From Musa acuminata AAA Group (taxonomy: Eukaryota > Streptophyta > Magnoliopsida > Zingiberales > Musaceae), in assembly GCF_036884655.1 (NCBI RefSeq), contig NC_088357.1, forward strand, positions 10,745,001 to 10,809,000: 64,000 bases of DNA. Reading direction: 5' to 3'. Under the pieces are notes generated by a model, which did no database searches, was not told where the DNA came from, and was given only the letters and a program-made list of their open reading frames with translations. Shown here one piece after another: positions 46,140-59,000 of this stretch. The position numbers and the translations under genes are program-made. Positions within the stretch are counted from its first letter, which is position 1; every line of letters starts with the position of its first letter.

Positions 46140-49100
46140 ATATTTTGTGAAATAGTATTCACATGACTTCTCTTGTGCTAAAATATAGTGCTAGCATAAG
46201 ATTTGATTTTTTTTTTGAAATTGTACAAGAAAAATCATCGAACCACCGCTTTCGATAATTTTTGTCACTAATTTATTTTTTGTGAAATAACGTTTGTTAA
46301 ATCAATTTTTTTTATTTTTAAACAGTGTGCTGACCATGTTCATTTGATAAATTTTCTCATTGTTATATTTTTATAGTGAAATAATGTTCACATGACATTT
46401 TTTTTAAGTTAAAATATTATATTTTGTTGAAACTCCGTAATGAAAATTATGCCAACCATCCATTTTCTCATGAAATAACTAATATTCTTCAATATCATAT
46501 TTTTCATAAAAGAACATTCATATGACTTTCTTGATGCTATAATATTATGCTAAATCAAAATATTATAGTTATAAAATGGTGCAACAAAATTTATGTGAAT
46601 CATCTACTTTTGACAAAATTTGTTGCTATCATAATTTTTTTTCCATAAAATAATATTCATTGTTATATTTTTTTTTCACGAAATAATGATCTTACGACTC
46701 TTTCTATTGCTAAAATGTTGTACTAAGTAAAAATTATGATATTTTGAATGATGAAAAATTACCCAAACCATCCACTTTCGACAAATTTTGTCGTAATCTC
46801 TATCATGTCTTTCAACATCTCTCGTACAACATTCTTGTGTGAGCTAGAAATATTATAGTTTTGTCACTTTATCATCACTATGTGAATCACCCACTTTTGA
46901 CAAATTGTGATATAAAAATTGTATAAACCATTCGCTTTCATCAAATTTTGTCACTATCATATTTTTTCGCGAAACAATATTCATATAAAACTATTCGATA
47001 AAAAAAAAATACTTTTGACAAATCTTATCACTTTATTTCATTATCTCACCAAACAACATTCATTCTCTTGTTTTTCATGAAATAATGTTCATACGACATT
47101 CTTTATGGCTAAAATGTTATCTTAAGTTAGAATATTTTATATTTTTACAATAGTTAAACTATTGTGCTAAGTCATAATTTTATATTTTTGAAATGATGTG
47201 ATAAAATTATACAATCCGTTCGACAATTTTTTTTCACTATTATATTATTTTTATAAAAACTACATTTATACAACATCTCTAATGTTGTTATACTTTAAAG
47301 TTTAGTCGAAATCTTTCAGTCTCAAAACAATGAGACAAAGATCATGAGAATTTGATTTTTTTTTTTTTACTATTTGATTTTTTAACAAATTGACATTCAA
47401 CTAGTTTTGCAATTTTCAAATAGCACGATGGAATTTGTATGCACCATTGTCATTATCATCACATTATCTCCCATAACAACATTTAATGTCACCATTTTTT
47501 GGAGATTCAAACAATCTTCATACTATTTCTAGACCACTAAAAAGGGTTATGGAAAGTCAAAATGTTATATTTTTAGAATGATGTATGACAAATTTTGCCA
47601 TAGTCTTTTTTTTACATCATTAATATGGTGTGCTATGTCAAAATTTTATATACTTGAAATAATGTGACAAAAATTGTACCAACTATCCACTTTTGACAAA
47701 TGATATCAACATTGTATTTTCTCATAAAACAACACTCACTATTGTATTTCTTCATGAAATAATGCTCATACAAATACTATAATGCTAAAAGGTCAAATTT
47801 TTTGTATTTTGAAAATGTCGCGATAAAAATCGTGTGATAATTTTCTTTGGACCGATTTCGTCACTATTTTATTTTCCCACGAAGCAATATTCACCATTAA
47901 CCTTTTTAGCAAAACAATAATGATACAATATTTCTAGTGTTAAAACCATGTGTTAAGATGAGATTCTACAATTTTGAAACAATGCCATGAAAATCATGTG
48001 AAATATCCACTTTTAGCAAAATTTACCACTATCATGGTTTTTAGGGAGATAATATTCATATGAACTCTCTATTGATATAATAATCTATAAATTTAATGTT
48101 TTATATTTTTGAAACAGTGTGACTAAAATCATGAGAACCTTTCACTTTTAGTAACTTTTATCATTGTCATATTTTTTTATGAAACAATGTTCATATGACC
48201 TTTTTAATGATAGAAAGTTGCATAAAATTGAAATTTTACATTTGATGATGATTAAATTGTGCAAATCATTCACTTTTTTGACAAGTTTTCTCATCTTTCT
48301 TATGCAATAATGTTCATTGTGCATGAAACAATATTCATATGACTTGTCTAGTGTTATATTTTTTCATAATATAATGCTCACACAACTTATTTAATACAAA
48401 AATGTTGTGCTAAGTTGAAACTTTACATTTTTAAAACAATATGACCAAATTTATATGAACTATCCACTTTAGGCAAATTTTATAATAATTATATATTTTT
48501 TTTATGAAGCAACATTCATGTGAGTTCCTTAATGCTGCAATTTTGTGAAAATTTTATATTTTTTTGAGTTGGTGCAATGAAAATAATATTTTCTCACCAC
48601 CATAGTTTTTGTTGAAAGATATATAGTGTTTTTTATTTTCTCAACAAATAATATTGTATGATTTCTCTAGTTCTAAAATATTATGTAATTTAAAATTTTA
48701 TATATTTGAAATAGTACTACAAAAATCATGCAAACCATCTACTTTCAATTAATTTTATCACCATCATTTTTTTTCTCAAGAAACAACATTCATTGTTGTA
48801 TTTTTTTTAAGAATAATGTTCATACAATCCTTCTATCATTAAAAATATTTCGTTACATCGAATTTTTGTGTGCGATACAAATCATATGGATTAAAATTTT
48901 ATTTTATTTAATAAAACAGTGTTTTTATTGTCAAGCGATTCGATATCTTTGTTCATTATCATATTTTTCTACGAAACGAAGTTCATATAACAATTCTATG
49001 TCAAAATGTTGTGCCAAAAATGAAGATTTTATATTTTTGAATGGACCTTTTGCTTTAGATAACTTTTGTTACCATCTCATTTTTCTTGTTTCAAAAACTA
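46140..49100. repeat. Degenerate AT-rich tandem repeat array
   Basis: The same series of words recurs with substitutions and small indels: a 'TATTTTTTCATGAAATAATGTTCATATGAC' type block, then 'CTAAAATGTTGTGCTAAGT', then 'ATTTTATATTTTTGAAA', then 'CCATCCACTTTTGACAAATTTTGTCACTATCA'. Clear block starts fall near 46140, 46370, 46500, 46670, 46960, 47075, 47740, 47915, 48036, 48172, 48335 and 48495, so spacing is mostly about 120-230 bp. No coding frame survives. I cannot tell whether this is a decayed satellite or the internal repeat of an old mobile element. Confidence 0.75.
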
Positions 49101-50027
49101 AAAATTTCATCTTAGCACATTATTTCATCGAAAAAAAAGACAATGAACGATACTATTTCCGATAAAACAACAATAAATAATTCGTATGAATATCGCTTAT
49201 CGCAAAATGCAACACAAAAAAAAAAACCCAAGGCAGAAAGCTTGTGTGATTTTCACTATACTATTTCAAATACTTATAAAAATATCATTTTACAAAAAAA
49301 AAAAACTTAAAGTGAAAATTTTCAACCTAAGATAATACAACAACATTTAACATTGTTTGATAGAAAATTATGATAATAAAATGCCTATAGTAAAAACTTC
49401 TTGTATTTTATTATATCATCTTAAAAACATAAATTTTGAATCTACACTACAACAAAAAGCAACACCAGAGAGACTATATTTATCCCAAAAAAAAACATAG
49501 GTGATAGAAAAAGATTTGCTTGAAGCAAATAAGATTCATACAATTCTACCATGTCGTTTCAATAATATAACATAACAAAACAAGTCGTATAATTATTATT
49601 TTCTAGAAAAAAAAGAAAAATCGGAAATTTTTGCGTTACAGTGTTTAAGAAGCTTAAATTATCGAGACGAAAAAGGCCAAGTTTTGCAATGCCAACGTCG
49701 ATGCGAAGGGGGGCATTCTCGTCATTCGCAATCACCCTCGTTAAAAGGGAAGGGAGGATCGAGGAAAACCACGCCACCGACCCTCCCAACCGAAGGAGCC
49801 CTAATCCCGTCCGTCACCGCCGCGACACAACTGCGTATCGCATTCCACTCGCACCGCCCTCGCGTCCACTGCCTCCGTGCCACCGGCCCACCGCCTGCCC
49901 CTCGTCGGTTGCCACACGCCCTGCCACCATCGACGTTCCGGCCCCGCGCTACCTTCCATGGTTCGGTTTGATTTGGGTTTTCGTCGATCGAATTAGGGTT
50001 TTGGTGCTCTCCTCTTCTGCCTTGGCC
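49101..50027 (+). other. Upstream region and 5' UTR of the RRM gene
   Basis: The DNA changes at about 49640 from AT-rich to GC-rich. TTAGGGTTTT at 49993-50002 is a telo-box-like motif 26 bp before the chosen ATG, as often seen in genes of RNA and ribosome metabolism. The frame is open upstream to an in-frame ATG at 49641, but that part is Pro/Arg-rich and looks like untranslated leader. Confidence 0.5.
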
Positions 50028-53000
50028 ATGGACGGTTCCGATTGCGACGGCGATGCTCGGACGTTTAAGGTCAATTTCACTACGGATGGCTTGGCGAAGC
50101 TGCGTGAGAGGGTGAAGGAGAAGCTCAAGGAGTTTATGGGCGATTACACTGATGACACGCTCGCTGTACAGCTCCTTTTGCCTTCTCTTGTTTTCTTCTT
50201 CCGTGATCTTTAATGTTCGGTGCTTTTGATTGTTTTAACATTGATTTCTCTTCTTCCAAGTACCTTGCTTATTGTTTTTGTTACGCTTAGTTTCCATATG
50301 TAAATATCAAATATAGTGAAGTAAAAAAATCTATTGTCGCTTTTTTCAATAAGGTTTTGATTAACCTTATGTTTTTATGATCGGACATTGCTGTACGGTA
50401 GATACTTCATAACCTGAATTAGAGCAGCACTTATGGTTTCTGAACTAAGAAATGATATGGGCCAGAAAATGTATTTTCTGTTTTAGTTCAAACTGATTCT
50501 TCTTAGTTGTTTCAGTAAAATTGGAACCTATGCTGCTGTCGGTTCCAGAATGAGATATAAGCTCCTTAAATTTGTATGGCAGTTAACTATCTACATTTTG
50601 TTGCATATGTTGCTTCTTTAAGAAGTATGGACTACATCTAGGATAGATAGTCAGAAAGAAGATGCGATCGCCAAAGTGGGGTATTGGTAGGACAAAAAGG
50701 TTAAGAAATGTTTGCCGAGAAAGCTGTTACATGGTTTGAAGATAAAGTGCATGCATAAATAACTATACGGAATGTACTTTGGTATGGTCAAACTCTATTT
50801 TGTACTTCTGTTACAAATTATATATGCTTTACTGTGAACCTGTTTGGGAACGAGATCACATGCAAATCTTGTGCCTTGCCTGATCATAGTTGTTTTTAGG
50901 TGATTGATATTTGTGTCTATGGTTGAGTGTTTAGCGAGTGGGCCGATGCGCGGACCACCCAAGTTTTTGGTGGTCCAGTTAAAATAATTTAAAATAAAAA
51001 AAGTGCTAGGGCCTTGTCCAACTCAGCGTTAAAAAAAGAAAAAACCATGTTAGGGCTCGTGTTCATGAGCCCTCTTCTCGCGTATGATGTCGTAGTCCCT
51101 GCCTTGCCACTACCGCTTCGATGTTGTCGTTGTTGCTTCGACATTGACGTTGTTGTCGCTACTTCCCAGGTACGCTATTGCTACTGCCTAGGTACGCTAT
51201 GGCTATTGCTTCTCTTATTTCTTCTTTTGCCTCCATCGTTTCCTCTTCTTCCTTTTTTCTTCCTCTGTTGTTCCTCCATTGTCTCTTCCTCTTATCCCTC
51301 TTTTTCGTCCTCTCTGAAACACTAGTATGCACCGATGTACCATGTGTTGGTACATCGGTATTGACTGGTATATACTGGTCCGATAAATTGTCGAGATGGG
51401 TCTGATACTTGAAAAAACGAATGTAACACCCTGATTAGTCCCACATTAGAAGTGGGCAATATTAAGATTGACTTATAAGGGTCTGATGAGTGTACTATCA
51501 ACTTTAGCTTAAGTATTTTGATCAGTGGTTTAGGTCAAATGAAGCTGATGGGTCAGTTAGTCCATCAGGCTCGGGTCGTGACATTTGGTATTAGAGCTGA
51601 CCTAGTATTTGGGCATGGTGAGGGGGCTCGAGTAGGAAAGGGTTACCCGTGGATGGAGTTGGAAGGACTCGTTACGACGTGGAGCCATCATTGGGTTACG
51701 TCTCACATGCACCATACTATGGTTTGATCTGGGCTATGCTGGGCCTTGACGAGGACGTCAAGCTCTTGAGTGGGAGAAATTGTAACACCTCGATTAGTCC
51801 CACATCGGAAGTGAGCAAGATTAAGATTGACTTATATGGGCCTGATGAGTGTACTACTATCAACTTCAGTTTAAGTATTTTGACCAGTGGTTTAGGCCAA
51901 ACGAAGTTGATGGGTTAGTTAGCCCATCAGGCTCGGGTCGTGACAACGAACCTTGGTTCAAGTTGCTCTTCTGGTTATGCCTCTTTTGTGTAGGAGGGTG
52001 GTCATTTCATTGGAACACCACTGCAGATACCACACTCCTCTCGAGTGGTTCTACTTGTTTCTTGAGATCTTGTTCGTTTATTTATAGTAGGTATATATGC
52101 AAGTTGTTCCTTTAGCACAGTTGCACTAGTTTCACCATGCTGCCTGCTACACGCGATTCAATTGCTTGCTTGACCTTCTTTGATACCACTTTGTCATGGA
52201 CTTGATTGAGATTACGTAAGGCATGTGACACCCAAGCAAGAAAAGGTTAGAATGACAAACTTTTGGATAAAACATTGTCGCCTACAAAAGCAAGTAGGCA
52301 TAGAAGTTCTCCCAAGCAAGCAAAATGGTCACACACAAAGGGTTATCTCTTTTATTGAATAAAAAGTAGGCTCACTAAAGATGTGTTGTCCCTCATATAT
52401 GGTATTGGGGTCCATCCCCTAGTGTGCCACTTAGGGGTTCAAAGGGTCTGAGATGGCTGATGTTTTGCATCATATTGTCCAGTGCATTTTCTCCCAAATG
52501 TGGTGGTGTTTTTGCTGGGATTTTGACTAGCTTTGGCTCCATGCATACGACCACTCAAATTGATCTGCTAGTGAGGTGTACAAGCAATGATTGTCTGAAA
52601 ATTAATTTTACAAGCAATGATCATATGAAAATCTTATTCTGTATAGGTTAAAAGGTTTGACTTGTTACCTATGGTTCCTTTGCCAATAATTTTCCCTTTG
52701 TTGTTGTCTCCGAAGGTAACGTATCATTCGTCTTGGCTAGTGAGCTTAGAGAAGTGTGTTGGATCTCCGATTATGTGCCTTGAACATCCACTATCAATGT
52801 ACCATCTCTTGCTCCTAGCTTGTGATTGTAAACACATCTACCTATCATTGAGTGATTTATGGTTCATTTAAGAACCTAAACTAATTTGTGTGGACTATAC
52901 CTTTTAAATGGACATTTATAAGCAAAATGATAAGATTTTTCACAAAAATTATATTTTTCTCTAGGTGAGACATGTAATGTAGGCCCTTTAACGAAGATAG

Positions 53001-56000
53001 TTGGCTTTTGTTGAGTGTTACTCATAAAGCCAATTCCTTCTTTTCTATAAACATGACTCTTATTAGCAAGGATCATGTTTAGAGATTTATTACCTATTTT
53101 AAAATTTTCAAATGTTTCTTGTAGTAACAAAATTTCCTTTTTAAATGACTCTAACTTTTCACATTGAGTACAAGGAGTTAACATACACTTATCATGCTCA
53201 TTTTTTAATTTTTAGGTTCACTAGAAAGAGAAGCATAATCCTTTTTCAATAATTTATATTTTTTACCAACTAATTTATATTTATCAAACAAATCATGAAA
53301 ATCACTTAATAATTCATTAAAAGATAAATGAGCTTCGATTAAGTCACTTACCTCGTCATTGAGCACCATTAGAGCGTAAATTACAACTTCGTCTTTTTTG
53401 ATTGGCTCATCGTCTTTGGATGCACTCGAATTGTCGCAAGTTGCTTTAAGTGTCTTCTTTTTCTTTGGTAGCTTCTTTTTCACTTGGGGACATTTATTTT
53501 TGAAGTACCCTGGCTTCTTGCATTCATAACAAATTATTTGGTCCTTTTTTAGTTCACTTTTGTTCTTAGTGTCTTGTTTTGTTCCTTTTAAAGAATTTTT
53601 TAAATCTTCTTATAAGAAGTGCCATATGGTCACTTGAATTTTTTAAATCATCATCATCATCATCATCGTCACTTGAGTTTTCACCCAAGTGGCCTTTTTT
53701 GGTTCCAAGTGTCATGTCCTTCCTATTCTTCGGAATATTGTTCTCAAGTTCATCATTCTATACATGTTATTTCATAGGTCATCAAGGACCCGATAAGTTC
53801 TTCAAGCGGAAAGTTATTTAAGTCCTTTGCTTTTTGTATTGCCGTTACTTTAGGATCCCAACTTTTTGGAATTGATCTTAATATCTTGTTAACCTTTATC
53901 CACTTGGAGTGTCTTAAGTGGACTCAAAGTAAGTAGAATGACTCTAGACTGCACCTGGGTGATAGAGACTCAGGGGAGGACTCCTAGAAGTTTGAGACTT
54001 GTTTGGTTGAGTGGATGAGGACTACAACACAAGTGATAAACCAGGTGCCATATGGTTCTGGATGGTTTATGGTTCCATTTGGTGTCGTTTATTGCTGTAT
54101 TAAGTGAGAACATGTTAAGTATTTTATAGCATAGAATTGAAGTTATATTCCCAATGAGATTTCCTCTTTTAGAGTTCTCTTCTCTTTTACCTTTGTCCTC
54201 TCTCTCTTCTTTTTCTATATGTAATCCCCCTTTGTCTTCTCTATTATCTTCTTCTTGATGGATGCTTTCTTCCCTTGAAGGAAAAAAGGTGCTTGATAGG
54301 AGGTGAGTATCCTATCGGTGACAAATATGTGAAGTTGAATGTTTTGCATTTCAGAGGTCAGATGAATCTAGTTGTTTTCCTTGATTAGGTGTTAAGTTGA
54401 GTCTATCTTTGGTTGAATATCAATTGTCAACATTTAGAAAGATCCAGTTGGTCACTTTAATTGAAGGGTTCCGCATGCAGTGACAACTGGATGACAACAG
54501 AAGGATGGGTAGGGAGATTGGCACTTCGGAGGATGTTAACCTTTGATGAGATAAATTTTTTTACCTACAAGCTGTGATCAAGCTCTCTAATAAAGTTTAT
54601 AGATTTAGCAGATGGGTGACGTCATAGGGGTCTACACAAATATGTTCCACAGCTAGCTGGCACTGACAACAGACAATACATATTATGATGCTTTGGAGAT
54701 TGAGGCAAAACCACAAAGGCTTTATGGTGTTGGAAACATGGTAGCATGGTTAATATCTTCATGACCTTGACTTGCTGTACTAGCTACTTCAGCACCAAGT
54801 TTCCAGGTGTTTGAGAAAAAGGGATGGCCATAGGAATTTCTTTGTTATGGGAAGACAGGTCATACTGAGCTTGTTTTCGGAAAAGAAGCTTATCATAGCA
54901 ATTGTAGATGGCATAGGAATCTGAAGATGATGCTGAGGAAGAAAAGGCAGAAGATGATATTCCTACATATACGCTGGAAGTTGATGTAGAAGAGTTGTCC
55001 TTGATGGCATGGTGGATAACTAGAACTGTGGTGAAAACTTTTTTAGAACCCTAGATTTTGTCAAGTTTTGCTGTGCTCTTCTTACATGTGAAGGTAGTCA
55101 GTTGAACTTGGTATCTTCTGAACTTCTTTCCAAGGAATATAAAGGCAATTTTATTCTAAACATTTATTTTTCACAGGTGGTAACAAGGAAAGGAGCAGTC
55201 CTGATTTTTAAAATAAGTATTCTTTGTTGCTTCAGATGTATGAGATTCAAGAAATGTGCTATACTTAAGACAGATATTGCAGATGTCTTCCTCGTAGGCC
55301 CTGGTTATTTTACAGTGATGTTGTTGATGGAGCTAGGACAAACACCTTAACCATCAAGAAGGAAAAAAAGTAACAACATCTATATTTAGTCTGTCTCAGA
55401 GAGACAGCAGGATGACTTCAGATTAAGAAAAAAAAAAATAGTCAGAGGATCTTATCTAAAAAGGAACCTTGTGATCATAGTTCGAGGGAGCCATGCCCAT
55501 TAGAAGTGATTATCATGTTGACAACGTGAGATGATCAAAACTTTGGCCAAGAGCAACTGGATGATCGATTAAAGCCTTAAATTCAGTTTATCACTTGCGT
55601 TGGATTTTTTATGTTATGTAGTAGTTATAATGAGTTCAGATGGTGTACAGTTGAAATTATAAGATTTCATACCAAGGATCAACAAGCTAAATTTAATAAA
55701 TTACATGAGCATAAAACTCAAGTTGTTTGCTTTTTTTGTGTGCTCAGTGAAGAGACAAAACGTAGATACATGTCTGGCTCTTCTCTAGTGCAGACAAGAT
55801 AACTTGTCATATGGACGAAATACTCCTTTTTGTGCAATTTGTTGCTATTTTGTTAGGATCTCGAGTTAGGGTATATAATGTAAGTCTCATATAAGCTAGG
55901 TTTTGGTAGAAGAACAAAATGAAGGTTTCTTTCTCCTACTTTAGCACTTCAATGAATTGATGTCTTTTTTGTTATCTAATTTCTTTCTCTTTTTTTGTTT

Positions 56001-59000
56001 ATGGCATATTTCGTTTCTATTAAGTACTGTATTTTTTTTATTATTTTTGGTGTTAAATGATCAGATTTTATGTTTGTATTTCATTTTCATCTATATTGAC
56101 TAGAAATCCTTGGCTTTGATATTGATTCACTTTGTGTTTGTTCTCCCTTAAAAACTCATTAGAATTTTGAACTCCAGATTATCCTTATGTTTTTCTTGTC
56201 CTTTGTTGTATATAAAAACTTTTCATCTCAATTAAAGCAGACTTAGACCGTTGGGTTATATCAGATTGTCATTTTCTTTTTGTTTCTCCTCAATTTGTTA
56301 TCCTGATCTGGAATTTTCAAATTTCAACCTACAATCAATACAGACGATATCTAGGGCCTTATTTAGGCTCAGTTGAGGTTTTTGACCCTTAAATAATGTA
56401 AGACAACAACCATTGACTATTATGATAGCATTTTCAACAAATATATTTTATGTTTATTAAAGAGTTAAGAACCCTTATTAGATATGAAGATTCAAGCACC
56501 ATGAGTTCTATAAATACTTCAAGTACTGCTTTTTTTCCTTTTTTTTCAATCAGAGAATAAATTTGTTAATAGTAATCTAGTTGGTAGTTCTTTTTGGAAA
56601 CTTTTATCGCTAGCAACTGATTGTTATTCATGTTCTTCAGAAATGCTTAGGCTCCAGTTCCTAGTTATAGGTGTCCTACAAGCCAATCACGTGAGTAATG
56701 GCACGTGTGACTGGACACATAGTCTTTTTGTTTATTATTATTATTTAACATTTTATCACTTTATATTGCCTGTTGCTTGAGTATATTGTGATGTCTATAG
56801 ATCTGTGCAATGAGAATCGGATAATGATGAGATCACGATAATGAGACCGATTCACCTTTAAACACAAATCCTAAATAATCCCGATCATAGGTTACTCGAG
56901 AGGGACATCGAGATAACTTGACAGACTGACGTGTTGTATACCCATCCATATGATGGATGCAGCTGGTCTCATAGCTGTTCGTGTGGGGACATTAGGGATA
57001 CAATACATGTGCTAATTGGGGAATGAGTTCACTGATTGATCCGTTTACGGAATGATGGATGGTTGATGATGTCTTATTGTCAGACAACGATTTCGTAGTC
57101 CCAATAGTGTATCTGGTCCTTAGACTTGAGATACCAAGGATGTCATGTATGAGTACTTCATTCTTTGATACCAGACTTATAGTTCTGGAGGTTTCAAATC
57201 TAGCGCAACCGGTCATCGGGAGTGGTTGCCAACCTTACGAGTACTATTGAGTGCCGATGGAGGATTATCCACTCTCGGTGTCATGAGAGGAATATCTCAT
57301 GTGTTCTTGCTCAGACAAATCCCTGGCTAGGGTCATTCGTGTTGAGAGAGAAAGAGTTCTCTGGGAGAATCCGATTAGAGCGAGACTCGAGCAGAAATCG
57401 TATGAGTCTGACAGCACCATGCCCGGTATATAGTCTCTGAGATTTAGATGAATGAGGGACTATAGGTATATGGTAACTGAGGACAAACAGATCCAATGAA
57501 TTGCATTTTCCTGTATCGTCTGAGGACTGCAGCGTAGTGGTCTAGTACGTCCGCAGTCGATGAGTTGAGTGAATTATTATGGAGATAATAATTCATCGAG
57601 CCAGAAGGAGTTCTGATAGGTATGACTCATGACCAGCTCGATATTGGGCCTAGAGGGTTACACACATATGGTAGGCGTTGTGATGAGTAGAGGTTCGGAT
57701 ATAAGATATCCGTCGGAGCCCCTATCTTATTGGATATCCAATAAGCCCCTGAATTATTGGATCCTATGAATGAGATCCAATAAGAGCCTATGAGAGATTA
57801 TTGGATAGAGATCTACTAATCTAAGAGGCTTGGGTAGTTGGATGGAGATCTAATACCCAATAAGGTAGGATCCATTAGGGTTAATTTGACAGAAGATCTT
57901 TATAAATAGGAGGGAACTAATGGTTCATAGGCTAGAGCCTTTTTGGGTTGCCTCTCCTATTCTCCTCCCATTCTCCTCCTCAGATATCAGGCCTGGAGTT
58001 TTGAGGAGCATTGTCGTAGCCCTGTTGTGTGGATCACCGTTAGAGAGGAGGACGCTTGACCTCCTTCACCATCTCCTAGAGATCTGTAGGGATTCAAGGA
58101 TATACAATCTTCCTAGGTAACACAATATTTCATATACGCAGTTTTATGTTTCGCGGATTTTGCGTACAAATCTTCACATGACGATGAACACATTGATGAG
58201 AAATTTGGGGATTTTATTTTTATGTTCTTCCGCTGCGTATGTGATGTCGTCCTTCAGATTTCCCTACACCAGTATCTAGTAGCAAACTATCAAGTGTTAC
58301 ATGATAATCGTCTTATGTTGTGGGTTTATTGTGGTGTCACAGGGAGCATTGATATTATCATTTAATTGGTCAGGTGAGATTTTTTTGGGATTCTATAATG
58401 ATCTCATGATCTTGTTGGAAGCCATCAACATGTGAACTAAATTTTATGTTGGTTATCATGGTGGGAGATTTTGTAAAGGGAAGATCAAATCAAAAGTGAA
58501 AAATTTTATGGCCTCGGGGTGCAAGAGATCTGTTAGGTTTCTATAGGAAGGTAAAATTTGACGTTTTTTAAGGTATGGAGCAGCTAAAAGGATCACGAAG
58601 CAAAGTCTCTGTTTGCCTAGTATTAGATTCAGTAGCGACTTAGATGGATATGTTTGTGTGAAGTGTTCTGATGGCTACAGAGGGGTACAGGTTTGAGACG
58701 AAAGAATATAAGGTTTGCATTGTTGTAGATAAGTTTGGACCATGTTGGCCTTCATATTGGTGGATCTTTTGTTGTCTCATCTTCACTAGTGACAACATTG
58801 TAATCTTTTTTCTCTTAGCTATTTGTTGCTCAACTGTATTTTCTTCAAGCTCAATGTTCTAATTTTGTTTACTATATGACTTGTATCAAGTATCTGATAA
58901 TTCTGGTTCCTATTACTGATTGCCTAAGATGGTTTCCCGGTTAGTTTTTTTTTTTTGAGAATGCCTCTAATAATTTGTAGATGATAGTAATGATTGATTA

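Noticed and set aside
54640..55100. Possible gypsy-like gag/protease fragment in RRM intron 1
   Set aside because: Short word similarities only. Frames are too broken and no diagnostic motif is intact, so I do not call it.
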